A program made the position numbers and the translations under genes. From positions 124,001 to 188,000 of the forward strand of contig JASKOT010000007.1 in NCBI GenBank assembly GCA_032158125.1: a stretch of 64,000 nucleotides of DNA. The letters are read 5' to 3'. Under the pieces are notes generated by a model. The model was given only the letters and a program-made list of their open reading frames with translations. It did not search any database and was not told the DNA's origin. This document shows positions 11,538-22,258 of this stretch, piece by piece. This DNA comes from Papiliotrema nemorosa (Eukaryota; Basidiomycota; Tremellomycetes; Tremellales; Rhynchogastremaceae). Each line of letters starts with the position of its first letter. Positions within the stretch are counted from its first letter, which is position 1.

Positions 11538-12309
11538 CTAGAGGAGGAACATTCCACCGGCGACGACACCGACCATTCCCACGGCGACAGCTCCAAGACC
11601 CTTGGTACCGACCTCGACTCGTCCAGCAGCACCCGACGAAGAAGCAGCGGCAGCACTACCACTGCCCGAGGCGGCACCGGAAGCTCGAGAAGCCATCGAG
11701 GTGGCAGAGGCACCCGAGGACATGGACATGGATCCAGACATCGACATCGACATGGACATGGACATGGCGGATCCAGAAGCCATGGAAGCCATAGAGCTCA
11801 TGCTCATCATGCTCATATCGGATGCAGTGAGCGAAGCGAGTTCAGAAGGGTTGATCGAGGCAGATTCGGTTCCACTAGCGACACTGACGGTCACCGAGCC
11901 CGAAGCCACGGTTGAGCCGCAAAGAAGACTCTGAAGAGCGGTAGCGGATTGTTGCTCTGCCGTAGTGCAGTTGCTATACGTCAGACAGGGTTATATGTCG
12001 CGTTCAAGGGTGACTGACGCAACGAGACATGCTCCAGCGGCATTCTGGAACGAGGCCGAGGTGCAAACACACGAAGCGTCGGAGCTGTAGTGTCAATGGG
12101 GTATCTGATGGATATAATTTGTGGACATACTAGGAGGAACAACCAGCCGCAGCAGCGGCGGAGGCTGAGCAGTCAAGCACACATTGGGAGATGCTGAATA
12201 GATTAGCCGGTCATCTGCGATTGGTGCTGCGTGCAACTTACGATTGGGCCGAAGCGAGGTTGGAGAGGGCGATAGCCGAGAGAGTGGTGAGGACAGCGGT
12301 CAACTTCAT
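11538..12309 (-). CDS. CFEM-domain, probable GPI-anchored surface protein
   Basis: Secreted fungal protein with a CFEM domain, a family found on cell surfaces that can bind haem or take part in adhesion and wall functions. Four exons (12242-12309, 12131-12193, 12019-12084, 11538-11973) give 210 residues. The signal peptide begins MKLTAVLTTLSAIA. Eight cysteines follow in CFEM order (QCVLDC, GCSS, SCVCT, ACLV, NCTT, LLCG), with SDASCVC carrying the Asp typical of haem-binding members. The rest is Ser/Thr/Ala-rich with a long Ser-Met repeat. The C-terminal hydrophobic end (GLGAVAVGMVGVVAGGMFLL) suggests a GPI signal. A TATA-like element lies about 120 bp upstream. The function is inferred from the domain only. 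Confidence 0.85.
11715..11830 (-). repeat. Ser-Met coding repeat in the CFEM protein
   Basis: Imperfect tandem hexamers reading CATGTC/CATGTCGATGTC on the minus strand encode alternating Ser and Met (for example SAMSMSMSMSMSGSMSMSS). The repeat lies between the CFEM domain and the GPI-like tail. Repeats of this kind tend to vary in length between strains; that is general knowledge and was not tested here. Confidence 0.8.
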
Positions 12310-12826
12310 TTTGGATGCCAGAGTCTGGTGTTCTTCTTGCAAATTTGCAGATGGTCTAGGTAGGATACGGTAGTTGGATGAGAATAATAATGAGAAGAGT
12401 GTGGGGGGGTGAGATCGTGTTGTCCGGCAGATATATACCGAGATGCGAGTCGAGCCCGCCGTGCCCCTCTGCCGTTACCCAGACCCATATTTTGGGTTTC
12501 AACCCTCTCCCCCCCTCCTCCCGGCGTTCACGGGGGTTAACGATATCTCAGCATACAGCAAAGATTCAAGTCACCATCCGTCTCGGCCCAGAATCAAGCA
12601 GAGCCTGCTGCAGGAGGCTGGTCAGTCTAAGATTGGACGCGAGATATGCATGTGTCCATTCGTCGTACTCGCGCATCTCGGCTACTTCGGTACCCTGCAT
12701 GGCATGTCTCCCGGCGGACTATCGTAGCGGTGGTCTGACCATTGAGATTTACGATAGGTATCATACACATTCCGCAGCAGGTTCAAATGGTGGTTCAAAG
12801 TAGCTGTTCAGATCCGGTCCAACACA
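12310..12826. other. Intergenic, promoter of the CFEM gene
   Basis: About 517 bp between the CFEM start and the stop of the next minus-strand gene. It contains a TATA-like element near 12431 and a C-rich stretch around 12505-12525. Open frames here have no protein-like composition, and I see no gene. Confidence 0.5.
12431..12438 (-). promoter_or_regulatory. TATA-like element upstream of the CFEM gene
   Basis: The minus strand reads GGTATATAT here, about 120 bp upstream of the CFEM start codon. A TATA element at this distance fits a regulated surface-protein gene. It was called by eye only. Confidence 0.35.
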
Positions 12827-13216
12827 TCATCCTCTTCCACGCGCTGCTCCTCCTTCAAGGTTGCGACTTTTCCCTTCTTGCCTTTGTCGATTTGTGACGA
12901 GCTCGAGCTCCCAACTTCTGGCTCCGTCTTTTGTCGAACGGAACATCTGGAAGACTTGCTCGGGCTTAACTCCCCATCTTCCGGCTTTCCCTTGAACGTG
13001 ATGTCTAGCGAGATCTATCTTCAGCTTCCCCACCTGATCATGTGAGATCGCACTCACGATAACCTTTTCGGGGATTTTGCTACCGCTCAAGGGGATCTGT
13101 GGGTTCTTGACCGCTGACCAGCCATAAGATCCGCGACATGTCTCGCTGAGGTGTTCATCTGTCACTCTGGTCTTCTCGGAAGATTGAACCTTTGCGACAT
13201 TCCTTGACTTCGCCAT
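12827..13216 (-). CDS. Unrecognised small basic protein
   Basis: Not recognised. A single open frame of 129 residues starts MAKSRNVAKVQSSEK and ends in a Gly/Arg tail (GGAARGRG). The middle contains KIDLARHHVQGKAGRWGVKP and QVFQMFRSTKDGARSWELEL, which look like a folded segment. A donor-like GTGAGT sits in frame after KIPEKVI (near 13057), and in-frame acceptors follow. A short in-frame intron of about 33-39 nt is therefore possible and would remove residues such as SAISHDQVGK. The gene is divergent from the Adp1-type transporter gene. Confidence 0.55.
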   Translation of the reverse strand: MAKSRNVAKVQSSEKTRVTDEHLSETCRGSYGWSAVKNPQIPLSGSKIPEKVIVSAISHDQVGKLKIDLARHHVQGKAGRWGVKPEQVFQMFRSTKDGARSWELELVTNRQRQEGKSRNLEGGAARGRG

Positions 13217-13734
13217 GTCGCAGGGTGTCTGATGCTAGAGTCTTGGGTGAAGAATGAGATGCATCGCAGGTAGTGTCTATGTGATCATGGTCTACGGCGG
13301 GCTGTGTCCTGGGGACGTGTTGTCAATTATTTGATCAGGCAGGGAGTGTATCAGCTCACCGCTCGAGGCAGAACGTGCAGATCCAACAGGGAGAGATGCA
13401 TAGCTTCGGTGCTTGTTCGTATATGATCGACCATGGTCTCGTCGAGCAGGATGGGACTGCAGAGTAAAGGGTCAGACGGAGATGAGCCGAGAATTGCCGG
13501 TTATGGCGTTTGGCGCGAATGTGACGATTCCAGTCGACCACCCCTTGGCCACCTAACCCTCCATCTACCGCAACTCTGCTTCACCCCAACTCGTAGCAGA
13601 CGATCGAGAGTCCGGCACTTGTTGTATCTCATCTGGAAGGACGGTGCCTGATCCCTGTAGATTGACAAACTTCCTGGACTGCGTGTAGGACGTGTGGAAG
13701 CCCGAGCAACTACGTCCAACGCTTCGTCACGATC
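13217..13734. other. Divergent intergenic region before the ABC transporter gene
   Basis: About 518 bp shared as promoter by the small basic protein (minus) and the ABC transporter (plus). Open frames on both strands here lack protein-like composition. I see no RNA gene or recognisable motif. Confidence 0.45.
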
Positions 13735-16700
13735 ATGCTGCGCCTACTACCAACCCTCCTAGCTATCGCTGGCCCGCTGGTCATGGCGTCAAACTCTGAG
13801 CCAGGCTACGGTCATCTTCTCAATCGACGATCGCCTCACAGTCCCGAAATGGCAGAGCTTCGCGATGCAGCTATCAGTCCAGCTCAGATCGGCTTCAACA
13901 GTAGTCTCGTAAGCTGCGTCTTTCGTCGTCTCGCTCGAGCTTACATCTCTAGATGCCCCCTCGCCGGCCACCTACCAAACGACCAGAAGATTGTCCACCT
14001 TGCTTCAACTGCCTTCTCCCCGCCTTTCACTGCGGGAATGGTGGAGAATGTAACCCCTACGATGGTCAATGTCGATGTCCTGCTGGGTTCGGCGGCGAAG
14101 ATTGCACGACCCCATTATGCGGCTCCCTAGCCGATGGAGATGAAAGATACCCTCGTCCAGAAGGGGAGCTATGTCAGTGCGACGACGGATGGGGAGGGAT
14201 CAACTGCAATGTGTGCAAGAAGGATTCGGCGTGTTCAGCATTTAGAACGAGATTCCCACCTGATGAGGGTAGTGGGGGAAGCAACGGTGGACAAGTGGAA
14301 GACGACGATATGGTGTGTTATCGAGGGGGTCTGGCCATTGAGCAAAACTTTCAAATGTGCGATGTGACGAGTGAGTGGACAGAGGATACCTTTTGTTGGC
14401 TTGGGCTGATGGTCAGATCGGAAGATCATCGATACCATTCCAGACAATCGGCCACCTCAAGTCACATTCACCTGTTCGGCAGACGGTCCATCCACAAATA
14501 TGTCATCTGTAAGAGGGTGGAGCTGGCCAAACTCGATGGTGGACTCCTCGGAAATGGTCACGGCCGATGCCATGGGAACGTGCAAGTTTCAGTTCTGGGT
14601 AGATCGAATCGAGAGTTTCTACTGTAACCTCGAGGGATGCTCGTGGGACAGCAAGGACAGCTTTGGTACGTGCGCTTCTCTCTCGGGGTCATTGCTGACG
14701 CGAGCAGACTCCAATCAGACCAACTACCGATGCGAGAAGATCGATTGCGCTTGTATCCCCGGTCGATTCCTCTGTGGCGAAGACGGCAGCGTCAGTAAGT
14801 ACACTTGTGCACATTAATGTCTCTCTCGCTGAGCTCAGACATCGACGACTTTCTATCGGAGGAGGTCAAAGGTCCCGGTTCATTCGAATGCGAGTCTGGC
14901 AAGGGCTGTTCGTTCCGTGAACCAGCTATGAACCAGCTCATCAACGATGTCTTTGGCGACAAGGCCATCACACTCGATTGTGAAAGTGGAGAATGCCTGC
15001 ATTATACCCAAGTCCCTGGATACAAGCGACCAGAGAAACCAGACAACAGCACGCTCGTCGCGCTCAGCGCCGCGATTGCAGCCGCAATCTTTGTTATCGC
15101 CTGTCTTGGTATGTCCGCTTCCATCCAAACATACAAGATGCTGACGCTCAGTGGTCTGGTATCTCGGCAGGACACACCGACATCCGGATGGTCCAGGCGG
15201 AGTCAAGCTGCCGGAAGATGAAGCCGCCAAGCTCATGGCTGATCACGTTCCTGCGACATTGCACTTTTCAAACTTGTCCTACTCTCTTCCTTCCGGCAAA
15301 CAGGTGCTTTCACACGTCAGTGGGACAGTCCGACCGGGCGAGTTGTTGGCGATCATGGGCGCTTCAGGTGCGGGAAAATCAACCCTGCTGGATATCCTCG
15401 CCAGAAAGGCCAAAACGGGTACAGTATCAGGCGACATGTACATCAACGGTCGAGATATCCCTGACGAATCGACTTTCAGACGGGTCGTCGGATATGTCGA
15501 CCAGGAAGATACGCTCCTCAGCACATTGACAGTCTACGAGGCAGTGTTATACTCTGCACTGCTTCGTCTGCCGCGGGACATGAGCCGGCAGGCCAAGGTT
15601 TTCCGAACCTTGGAAACGATGCAGGAGCTGGGCATTCTCGGTATCAGGGATTCCAGGATAGGAGAAAGTGGGAAGAGGAGCATCTCGGGAGGAGAAAAGA
15701 GGCGAGTCAGTATCGCTTGCGAGCTGGTCACTGGACCTTCAATTCTGTTCCTCGACGAACCGACATCCGGTCTCGACTCGTACAACGCTTACAACGTCAT
15801 TGAATCACTCAAAACTCTATCCAAGCAGTACAACCGGACCGTTATTTTCACTATTCACCAACCTCAATCCAACATTGTCGCCTTGTTTGACCGATTGTTG
15901 CTGCTCGGAAAGGGCCAATTGGTGTACTCGGGCGAGATGTCTCGGGCCCAGGCGCACTTTGAAAAGATTGGTCATCCTTGTCCGCCGGGATACAACATTG
16001 CCGACTACCTCATCGATGTGACTGTAGACGCGGCAGGAGATCACAGAGGTCACAAGACCAAGGTGAATGGTCATATTGCACCCGTTCAACCTATCCGAGG
16101 TGACCCGGAGAACGGATTTGCTTCAAGGCGACCGCTTGTGAATGGGCACAATGATCTGGAAGACTCTGACGACGAGTCAGATGTCACTCCCAAGGCTCAG
16201 ACTGTTTTCGGGGGAATCTCACGCAAAGCACACCAGCTCCTCGGGGCTTTTGGCACATCTCAGAGTGGGTCGGGCAGTGCGACACCAGACTCTGACCGGA
16301 TTCCTGAAAAGCTCGCGGAGCTCGTGCTTGCTTGTCGTGCGAGCGATGATGCCAAAATAGTCGAGGCGGAGATAAGCAGGATACAGTCTGGTCATACGCC
16401 CGGCGGAATGGATGCTCGAGATGTTCAAGCAGAGACCGAGCTCCTGCGAGGGTATAAAAAGGCCGGTATTTGGACCCAATTCAAACTCTTGTCCGGTAGA
16501 GCCTTCAAGAATCTGTACCGAAACCCTCTGCTTATGGCGACACATTACGTCGTCGCCATTTTGGCTGCGCTCTTTTGCGGTTTCTTCTTCTACAAGGTGA
16601 CAAACGACATTCCCGGTTTCCAAAATCGACTAGGATTGTTCCTCTTCATCCTCAGCTTATTTGGGTTTTCGACCTTGTCGTCCTTGGGTATATTCGCCAA

Positions 16701-17476
16701 TGAGAGGATGCTGTTCATGCGAGAACGCGCAAATGGATACTATGCGCCCATTAGCTATTTCCTCTCAAAGGTGAGTCATCTACAATGGGATCGCCTTTAG
16801 CTCATCCTCAGGTGCTGTTTGACATCATTCCGCTTCGAGTCATCCCCCCTTTCGTTCTAGGCTCGATAGTCTATGGTTTGGCCGGACTCAACCCGGAAGT
16901 ATCGTCCTTCTGGAAATTCATCATGATCCTCGTCCTGTTCAATTTGACGGCAAGCAGTATCATCCTGTTCATCAGTGTGGCTGTCTCCGACCTTGGCGTT
17001 GCGAATCTCCTCGGAAGCTTGGTCATGCTCTACAAGTGAGTCGCCATCATGTCAAATCATACGGCTGCTGACGAGACAGTCTGCTCTTTGCGGGTCTGTT
17101 GATGAACTATGACAGAGTGCCCAAGGGTCTCAAGTGGATGTTGACCTTCTCCTTCTTCCATGCGGGTTACGAGGCATTGCTGGTCAATGAGCTACGATAC
17201 CTTCAGCTCATCGAGCGCAAGGTGTGTCAATGCACGGATATTTGTGACTAGGCTGACAACTCAGTTTGGACTTGATATCCAGGTTCCCAGTGCTACTAGT
17301 GAGCAATCCTTGATTCCTCCACTTGCAATATGCTTACCCCGTCAGTCCTGTCATCTTTCGGTTTCCATGCTCAAGCATTCTGGTGGCCTGATACAGCGCT
17401 ACTAGGTATAGTATTTGGGGTGTTCATCCTCGCCAGCTACCTCGTCTTGGAGTTCTTTGTCAAAGAACGCCGATGA
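13735..17476 (+). CDS. ADP1: ABCG-family ABC transporter, Adp1 type
   Basis: Half-size ABC transporter resembling yeast Adp1, about 1,115 residues; substrate unknown. Ten exons: 13735-13908, 13953-14370, 14417-14665, 14708-14794, 14839-15108, 15152-16770, 16812-17035, 17080-17221, 17265-17298, 17346-17476. A signal peptide (MLRLLPTLLAIAGPLV) leads a Cys-rich ectodomain with EGF-like repeats (CGNGGECNPYDGQCRCPAGF, CQCDDGWGGINC). A first membrane helix follows (LSAAIAAAIFVIACL). The nucleotide-binding domain has Walker A GASGAGKST, signature ISGGEKRR and Walker B ILFLDEPTSGLD. After an acidic, Ser-rich linker come the membrane helices typical of ABCG proteins. It ends in FFVKERR. The intron at 16771-16811 was chosen because it yields YFLSKVLFDIIPLRV. 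Confidence 0.92.
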
Positions 17477-17739
17477 ATGCGTCACATTCGACTTCGCTTG
17501 CTTTGGCACCAATATGCACATTTCCGAGTTAGACTTTCGCATGCATTATATCACGCTATAGTAATGAGGGATCTAGTGCATGAGACGCATGATTTCGTAC
17601 AAGTACGAGTGATAAGATGTTACGGATGCAGGCGTAAGGTACGGCATGTACAAGGTCTACAGATTAATCTACCTGTCTACTCGGATTTACTTCTCCAAAT
17701 GATCTAGCAAAGTCTACCTTATGGGTAGCTACGACGACT

Positions 17740-18078
17740 ATGGTATGGGCAGATTGCCAGATCAATGGGTTGAGGGGCGAGGTCTACGAAAGACGTCTCA
17801 CAAGAGCGGTCAAATTCGTGGAAGGTATCAAGAAGGGACAAAGAGAAAATCTCGTGTTAGCCAGACATGCGACCATCTCCTATAGGGAGGTGTCAGGCCA
17901 TATCATGCAAGTCTGGGAAGAAGCAAAGGTCTGAGTCTGTAAACTCAGAGGTTACTGCCTCACGTTTGGCAATACCTAGAATTTGTTGAGCGAGGCAAAG
18001 GGAGATCGAGAGCTTGAGGCCCAGTCGTACGGGTATCCTCGAGAGGAGATGGACGCCTATACATCAGCTGTGCTTTGA
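17740..18078 (+). CDS. Unrecognised small helical protein
   Basis: Not recognised. Exon 1 (17740-17928) and exon 2 (17980-18078) join in frame across a 51-nt intron (GTCTGA...CCTAG) to give 95 residues. The product is charged and helical, with stretches such as RRLTRAVKFVEGIKKGQREN, GHIMQVWEEAKNLLSEAKGD and a tail YPREEMDAYTSAVL. The frame continues cleanly across the splice, which supports a real gene. The true start may lie in an upstream exon, because no good start context is seen before 17740. Its last 22 bp overlap the 3' coding end of the convergent gene on the other strand. Confidence 0.45.
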
Positions 18079-19002
18079 CGTTGGAATTGAGTGAGTTTTG
18101 AATCCATGGTCCAAGAGTTGTGGTGAGATCGGAGACCTGCCTGTCGAGGATAGTCGCAAATGCCGACTGGAGTCATTCCCTCAACTGCGTCTGCGTACGA
18201 ACATGCTCGATGGACGACATCTTCTTCTCTGCTCTCGTGTATCGCAATGTCGACCAAGGCTTGATGAAGACGTTCCGCTTCCTGCCTGAGTCGAGCGAGT
18301 TTTCCAGCTGCCTCGGTATCGGAAAGGCTTCGGGCGAGGGCGGCATCAATGTCGGATGTTTCTTGTTCGGCCTGGTCGAGGTGGTGATTCCCTCCAAGCT
18401 CAGCATCGAGCTAACAGAAGTGACATGATACGATAGGGGTAGACTCACATTGCATTCGATCGGCTTCGTATTGCGCTGTTTCCATGCTCGACTGCATACC
18501 CCATGCGTAGTAGTGGTCGTCGACCGCAACCTTGTACAACCCTATCACGTCAGCACCTCGTCGCGTCGCGTCTTTTCGTGCAGTATTGATGGGGGCACTC
18601 GCATTCTTTTCGCTGGACTTCGAGTTTGTAAAATCGAATCGTCTTGTTGAGCCATCCAACTGCGTACCGGTAGGCGAGTACCGCAGTGATGCAAGACCCT
18701 ACGATCCAGAGAGATCGCTTGGCGATGAGGGTATAGGCCGCGTGCACCACTGAATGGTATACGAGGGCAAGAATGTACAGCATCAAGGTGATGTAGGTGG
18801 TATAGTCAAAGACCATCTTGAGAAGCGCAAAGATGAGAGAGTAGATCATGGCTGCGGTCCACAAAACGGCGAGACCGACGACGATGTGGAAGGGTGATGT
18901 CAAGACTTGGAGAAATTCGTCGGTGGTCAGGACGACGGTGAAAAGGCATCCTATCGAGATGACCATGTTTGCCAGGGTTTGCGCAGCGTTTGAGAAGGAC
19001 AT
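18057..19002 (-). CDS. Unrecognised multi-pass membrane protein with coiled-coil tail
   Basis: Not recognised. Three exons (18603-19002, 18449-18541, 18057-18391) give about 275 residues. About four hydrophobic helices can be seen in the first 130 residues (for example MVISIGCLFTVVL, VVGLAVLWTAAMIYSLIFAL, ITLMLYILALVYH). They are followed by YYAWGMQSSMETAQYEADRM and a charged coiled-coil segment (DAALARSLSDTEAAGKLARL, QEAERLHQALVDIAI). Frame is kept only if the first intron (18542-18602) uses a GC donor (GCGAGT) and the second (18392-18448) ends at TTGGAG. The C-terminus after HESREEDVVHRAC is uncertain because alternative splicing out of a GTACGC donor would change it. Confidence 0.6.
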
Positions 19003-19798
19003 TGTTAAGTAGGGTAGGGTATTGAGAGCGTTTGACTGGTGATGGAGGATAGATGTAGTGGAAGTGGGTGAAAGTCAAGAAGGGGAAAGGGGGGCGTGAT
19101 GGGTGGGGTTTATATCTGTATTCTTGATCGCGGTCTGAAAGGGTCAGCAGCTCATCACTCCTACCATCGACCCGTCACCCCCTCGTCAGTCACATTCAAT
19201 CTTCATCCAGCTCGACTCCAGGCCTGGACTAACGCCTTGTATCATCCTGTCAGATGACCTTGTCGAAGCTTGACAGTTTACAGGGATCCAGACCTTGAAG
19301 CACTGGGGAAACTTGCAGGATGGCGGATGAAATCAGAATGGCCGCCCGGACAGGGGTGTCTGAGATGCCTCGTGGTATACTTTGAACGAAATCTCCATCC
19401 TGACACCGTCACTACCTTCTCTGATTCATTCGATTATACTCGTCTTGTGTTGCGTCGTGTCATCCGCGGCCAGACGACTCGACGTTGGCACAACTTGCCT
19501 AGAGGGGGCCGAAGAGGGGTGAAATGGCTCATTGGGCCAAAGCTGAAACGCGGGGTAAAAGTGATTTTGCCACTCAACCCCCTGCCCACTGAAGGTCACG
19601 TGACTGAGTAACAATATTTCACTTTCAGAGCCTGATTTCTGTTTTTGTGAAAGCAGACTGACTACCTTGCCGACCGCCGACAACTCCTTACATCCGTGTC
19701 GACTCAGCTTCGAGACTGGCTCAGTACACAGCCAACCCCATTTTCATCGCCAAGCCGCACACGAATTCACCCTTGCGGTCGTCAAGTCAGCCTTGACC
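19003..19798. other. Divergent intergenic region with an E-box
   Basis: About 796 bp between the membrane-protein gene (minus) and the L1-domain gene (plus). It contains the perfect palindrome GTCACGTGAC at 19595. A 113-codon open frame at 19270-19611 is Trp/Arg-rich with no family resemblance, and I do not call it a gene. Confidence 0.5.
19595..19604. promoter_or_regulatory. E-box palindrome GTCACGTGAC
   Basis: Ten-base perfect palindrome with core CACGTG, about 195 bp upstream of the L1-domain gene start. In fungi this core is bound by bHLH factors such as Cbf1. The same CACGTGAC word occurs in two other divergent promoters of this window (3570 and 38188). Confidence 0.5.
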
Positions 19799-21063
19799 AT
19801 GTCGACTCACTCGGTTGACCGAGAACAAGCCAACAAGGCCGTAACCGCCTTGGCCAAGTACCACGCCAAAGTATCTGCCGAGCGAGAAGACACAGAACTC
19901 ATCGACCGTGATGAGCACATTTGGTTGATTGTCAATACCAAACGAGGCACGACGAAACGAAAGCTCATGCCCAAGAGGATGTAAGTTGCAGCTTCACCGC
20001 TCTGTCGGCTCGCACGAGGTCGAGTGTCCCTCGCTCACGTTGTAGACAATTGCCTCACCCACCTATGCCCCCTCCACCTGCTACCACCATCGCCATCATC
20101 ACTAAACCTCCTCAGCGAACCTACAAGGATCTCCTTGCGTCCCCACAACACAACATCAAGTTTATCAACCGGGTCGTGGACACCGATAAATTGAGAGGAA
20201 AGTGGAAGCCTTTCGAGGCTAGGAGGAATTTGATGAGGGAGAATGATCTTTGGTTGGCCGATGAGAGAATCGTTCCGAGTCTGCCCAAGTTGTTGGGCAA
20301 GACATTCTTCCAAGCGAAAAAGTGAGCATCCGCAACCAAAATGCTAGCAGGTGACTGATCATTAGAGTGCCTATCCCCGTCAACCTGCAACGCAAAGACT
20401 TGAAAGCAGAGCTCGGACGAGCTATAAACTCTACCTACTTCCACCCATCTACTGGAACTTCCCAGTGAGTCACGGAAGATGTCTTGTTGTGCTATGTACT
20501 GACACCTCAGCTCGATCAGGATATCGACCGCTGGGTCCACTTCCGACACCGATACCCTCGACAACCTCCTCGCTGCCATCCCCCTGGTTGTTGATCAAAT
20601 CGAGGACAAGTGGGAGAATGTCCTTTCTATAGGTATCAAAACCAGCACCAGTGTCCTCCTCCCCGTTTGGAACTCTTCCCTGGCCGGCCGATTCGACGTC
20701 AAGGAGAAAACACTCAAGAATGCCGATGGGGACGTCAAGATGGACGGAGAGAGCTCGAGCAAGAAGACCAAAGGAAAGGGTAAAGACAAGAAGCGTGCTG
20801 CACCCGAAGAGGTCAAGGAGGATAAAGTGGAGAAGAAGACTAAATCTTCACCCGCTAAAAAGACCAAGGCCGAGGAGACCACTGAAGAGCCCGTAAAGAC
20901 CAAAGTGGCCGAGAAGAAAAAGGTCAAAGCTGGCTCGAGTGCAACAGCACCTAGCAAAGCCGACAAGGTGGTTGGTAAAGCTCCGGGGAAAAAGTCGAGC
21001 TCGCTGGGTTCCGGATCGGCAGGCAAGAGGGCCAAGGAGGCCGTATTGGGCAAGTCCAAGTAG
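19799..21063 (+). CDS. Ribosomal L1-domain nucleolar protein (Cic1/Utp30-like)
   Basis: Protein with a ribosomal protein L1/L10a-like domain and a long Lys-rich tail, as in yeast Cic1/Nsa3 and human RSL1D1, which act in pre-ribosome assembly in the nucleolus. Four exons (19799-19980, 20046-20321, 20366-20464, 20511-21063) give 369 residues, close to Cic1. L1-type features are VPIPVNLQRKDLKAELGRAI, the GTSHSIRIST strand and a C-terminal helix with SIGIKTSTSVLLPVWNSSL. The last 110 residues are low-complexity Lys/Glu/Ala/Ser repeats typical of nucleolar proteins. It could instead match Utp30, which is shorter; the choice between them is not settled here. Confidence 0.85.
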
Positions 21064-21502
21064 AGCTGCGTGGTGTTGCGCTTTCCTTTGATACGTTTTG
21101 ATGATATCTTTTGCGATGCCGGCTGATCTTTCGGCCTTTTGCTAAACACAATCCAGTCTGACAAATGCGAATCCTTTCTGCTCAAGAACTCCTCGCGGGC
21201 GCATCCAACCCTTCGGCGTCCTCTCATCATTACAATCCGCCGCATGTTCAAACACGATGCGCGTATCAACATACAGAAAGGAGCGCAAGGGTGCAAGGGA
21301 TCTGGGTCGAGAGCTTTGTCGCTGTCCGACCCCGACACGATGGTCATTTGAGCGAACGAGAATTGCATTACAAAAGGCCGCTCTCGATCACTGATCGTCT
21401 CTTCCCCAATCTTGCTTCGTGCACGTATCCCCTCACCCACCTTCATTCGGCTGCTGCCCTTGAGTGCATTCGACGCTACATCCTTGACGCGCATACACTC
21501 CA
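21064..21502. other. Upstream region with an open frame overlapping the next start
   Basis: About 439 bp between two plus-strand genes. An ATG-initiated frame of 113 codons (21165-21506) begins MRILSAQELLAG and ends with a TGA that overlaps the next gene's ATG (ATGA at 21503). Its composition is not convincingly protein-like, so I treat it as a possible upstream open frame rather than a gene. Confidence 0.4.
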
Positions 21503-22039
21503 ATGACCTCGACAGGACATAAAGTCGTGACCAGACTTGCGCCTTCCGTTTGGCTATCACCGGAATATGACGTCGACGCCACGCTGACCATCTTCACTGA
21601 GATCAACAAGGAAAGAACCGAGGGCAAATACGCTCGACCCATACTCACATTTCAATCCTCCTTCCATCCGAAATTCTCGCATCCTGAGTCAGCTGACGAG
21701 TTTGCGCAAACCAAAACAGACCTGAACGATCTCTACCAGACATACGCGACGTTCCTCAGGGAGTTGGATCTGCCCAAATTTCCTACGAAGGATATCATCA
21801 CGCGGTCGGATGAAGATGTCCAACCCGAAGTGAGTACTTGGATCAATAACTACAAGAAGCAAGTATCGACCGCCATTACAAAAGGAGACAAGACTCTAGA
21901 GACCAAATATCCAGTCATCTTCAGCTTCGAAGCTCCGAATCCTTACGTTGCCAGCTCGTTGGTGAGCATCGACGAGGGCACCAACCAGCAGGCCACAGAG
22001 GAGGAACCGCAAATCGGTTCTGCCGTCAAATATGCCTAG
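21503..22039 (+). CDS. Unrecognised 178-residue protein
   Basis: Not recognised. A single open frame of 178 residues begins MTSTGHKVVTRLAPSVWLSP. It has a mixed, soluble composition with regular polar/apolar spacing (DVDATLTIFTEINKE, LNDLYQTYATFLRELDLPKF, TWINNYKKQVSTAITKGDK), which looks like a real folded protein. There is no signal peptide or membrane helix. The start codon overlaps the stop of an upstream 113-codon frame (ATGA). The 3' end faces the XLF-like gene. Confidence 0.65.
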   Translation: MTSTGHKVVTRLAPSVWLSPEYDVDATLTIFTEINKERTEGKYARPILTFQSSFHPKFSHPESADEFAQTKTDLNDLYQTYATFLRELDLPKFPTKDIITRSDEDVQPEVSTWINNYKKQVSTAITKGDKTLETKYPVIFSFEAPNPYVASSLVSIDEGTNQQATEEEPQIGSAVKYA

Positions 22040-22258
22040 GCGGTGACTGGAGATGGATGTCACGATGTAGCGTGTCGGTGTGCGATGGGAGCGGAGACGA
22101 GTAGCGTGGCGTATAGTGTGATGTATGGCTAGCGGTCTCGGACGCATCCCGAGGCACAACGCCTCAGTTGCAAAAGAGGGGACACACTTGTTTGGTTGCG
22201 CGGGGTATGCATGAACGATAATGCGTAGACGAGGGGAGTGTCTATTCCGAGCGATTGA

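Noticed and set aside
11602..11934. Acidic Asp/Met-rich open frame on the plus strand
   Set aside because: It is the complement of the Ser-Met repeat of the CFEM protein. The minus strand has a signal peptide, eight ordered cysteines and splice sites.
13217..13734. Short open frames on both strands before ADP1
   Set aside because: No protein-like composition, no domain and no splice-supported extension.
19270..19611. 113-codon plus-strand frame in an intergenic region
   Set aside because: Trp/Arg/Gly-rich with no recognisable pattern or splice context; the region carries an E-box and fits a promoter.
20595..21560. 321-codon open frame on the minus strand over the L1-domain gene
   Set aside because: It is antisense to a Lys-rich, repetitive tail, and its Leu/Ser/Phe-rich composition is the mirror of that bias. 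The plus-strand frame has a known domain and splice sites.
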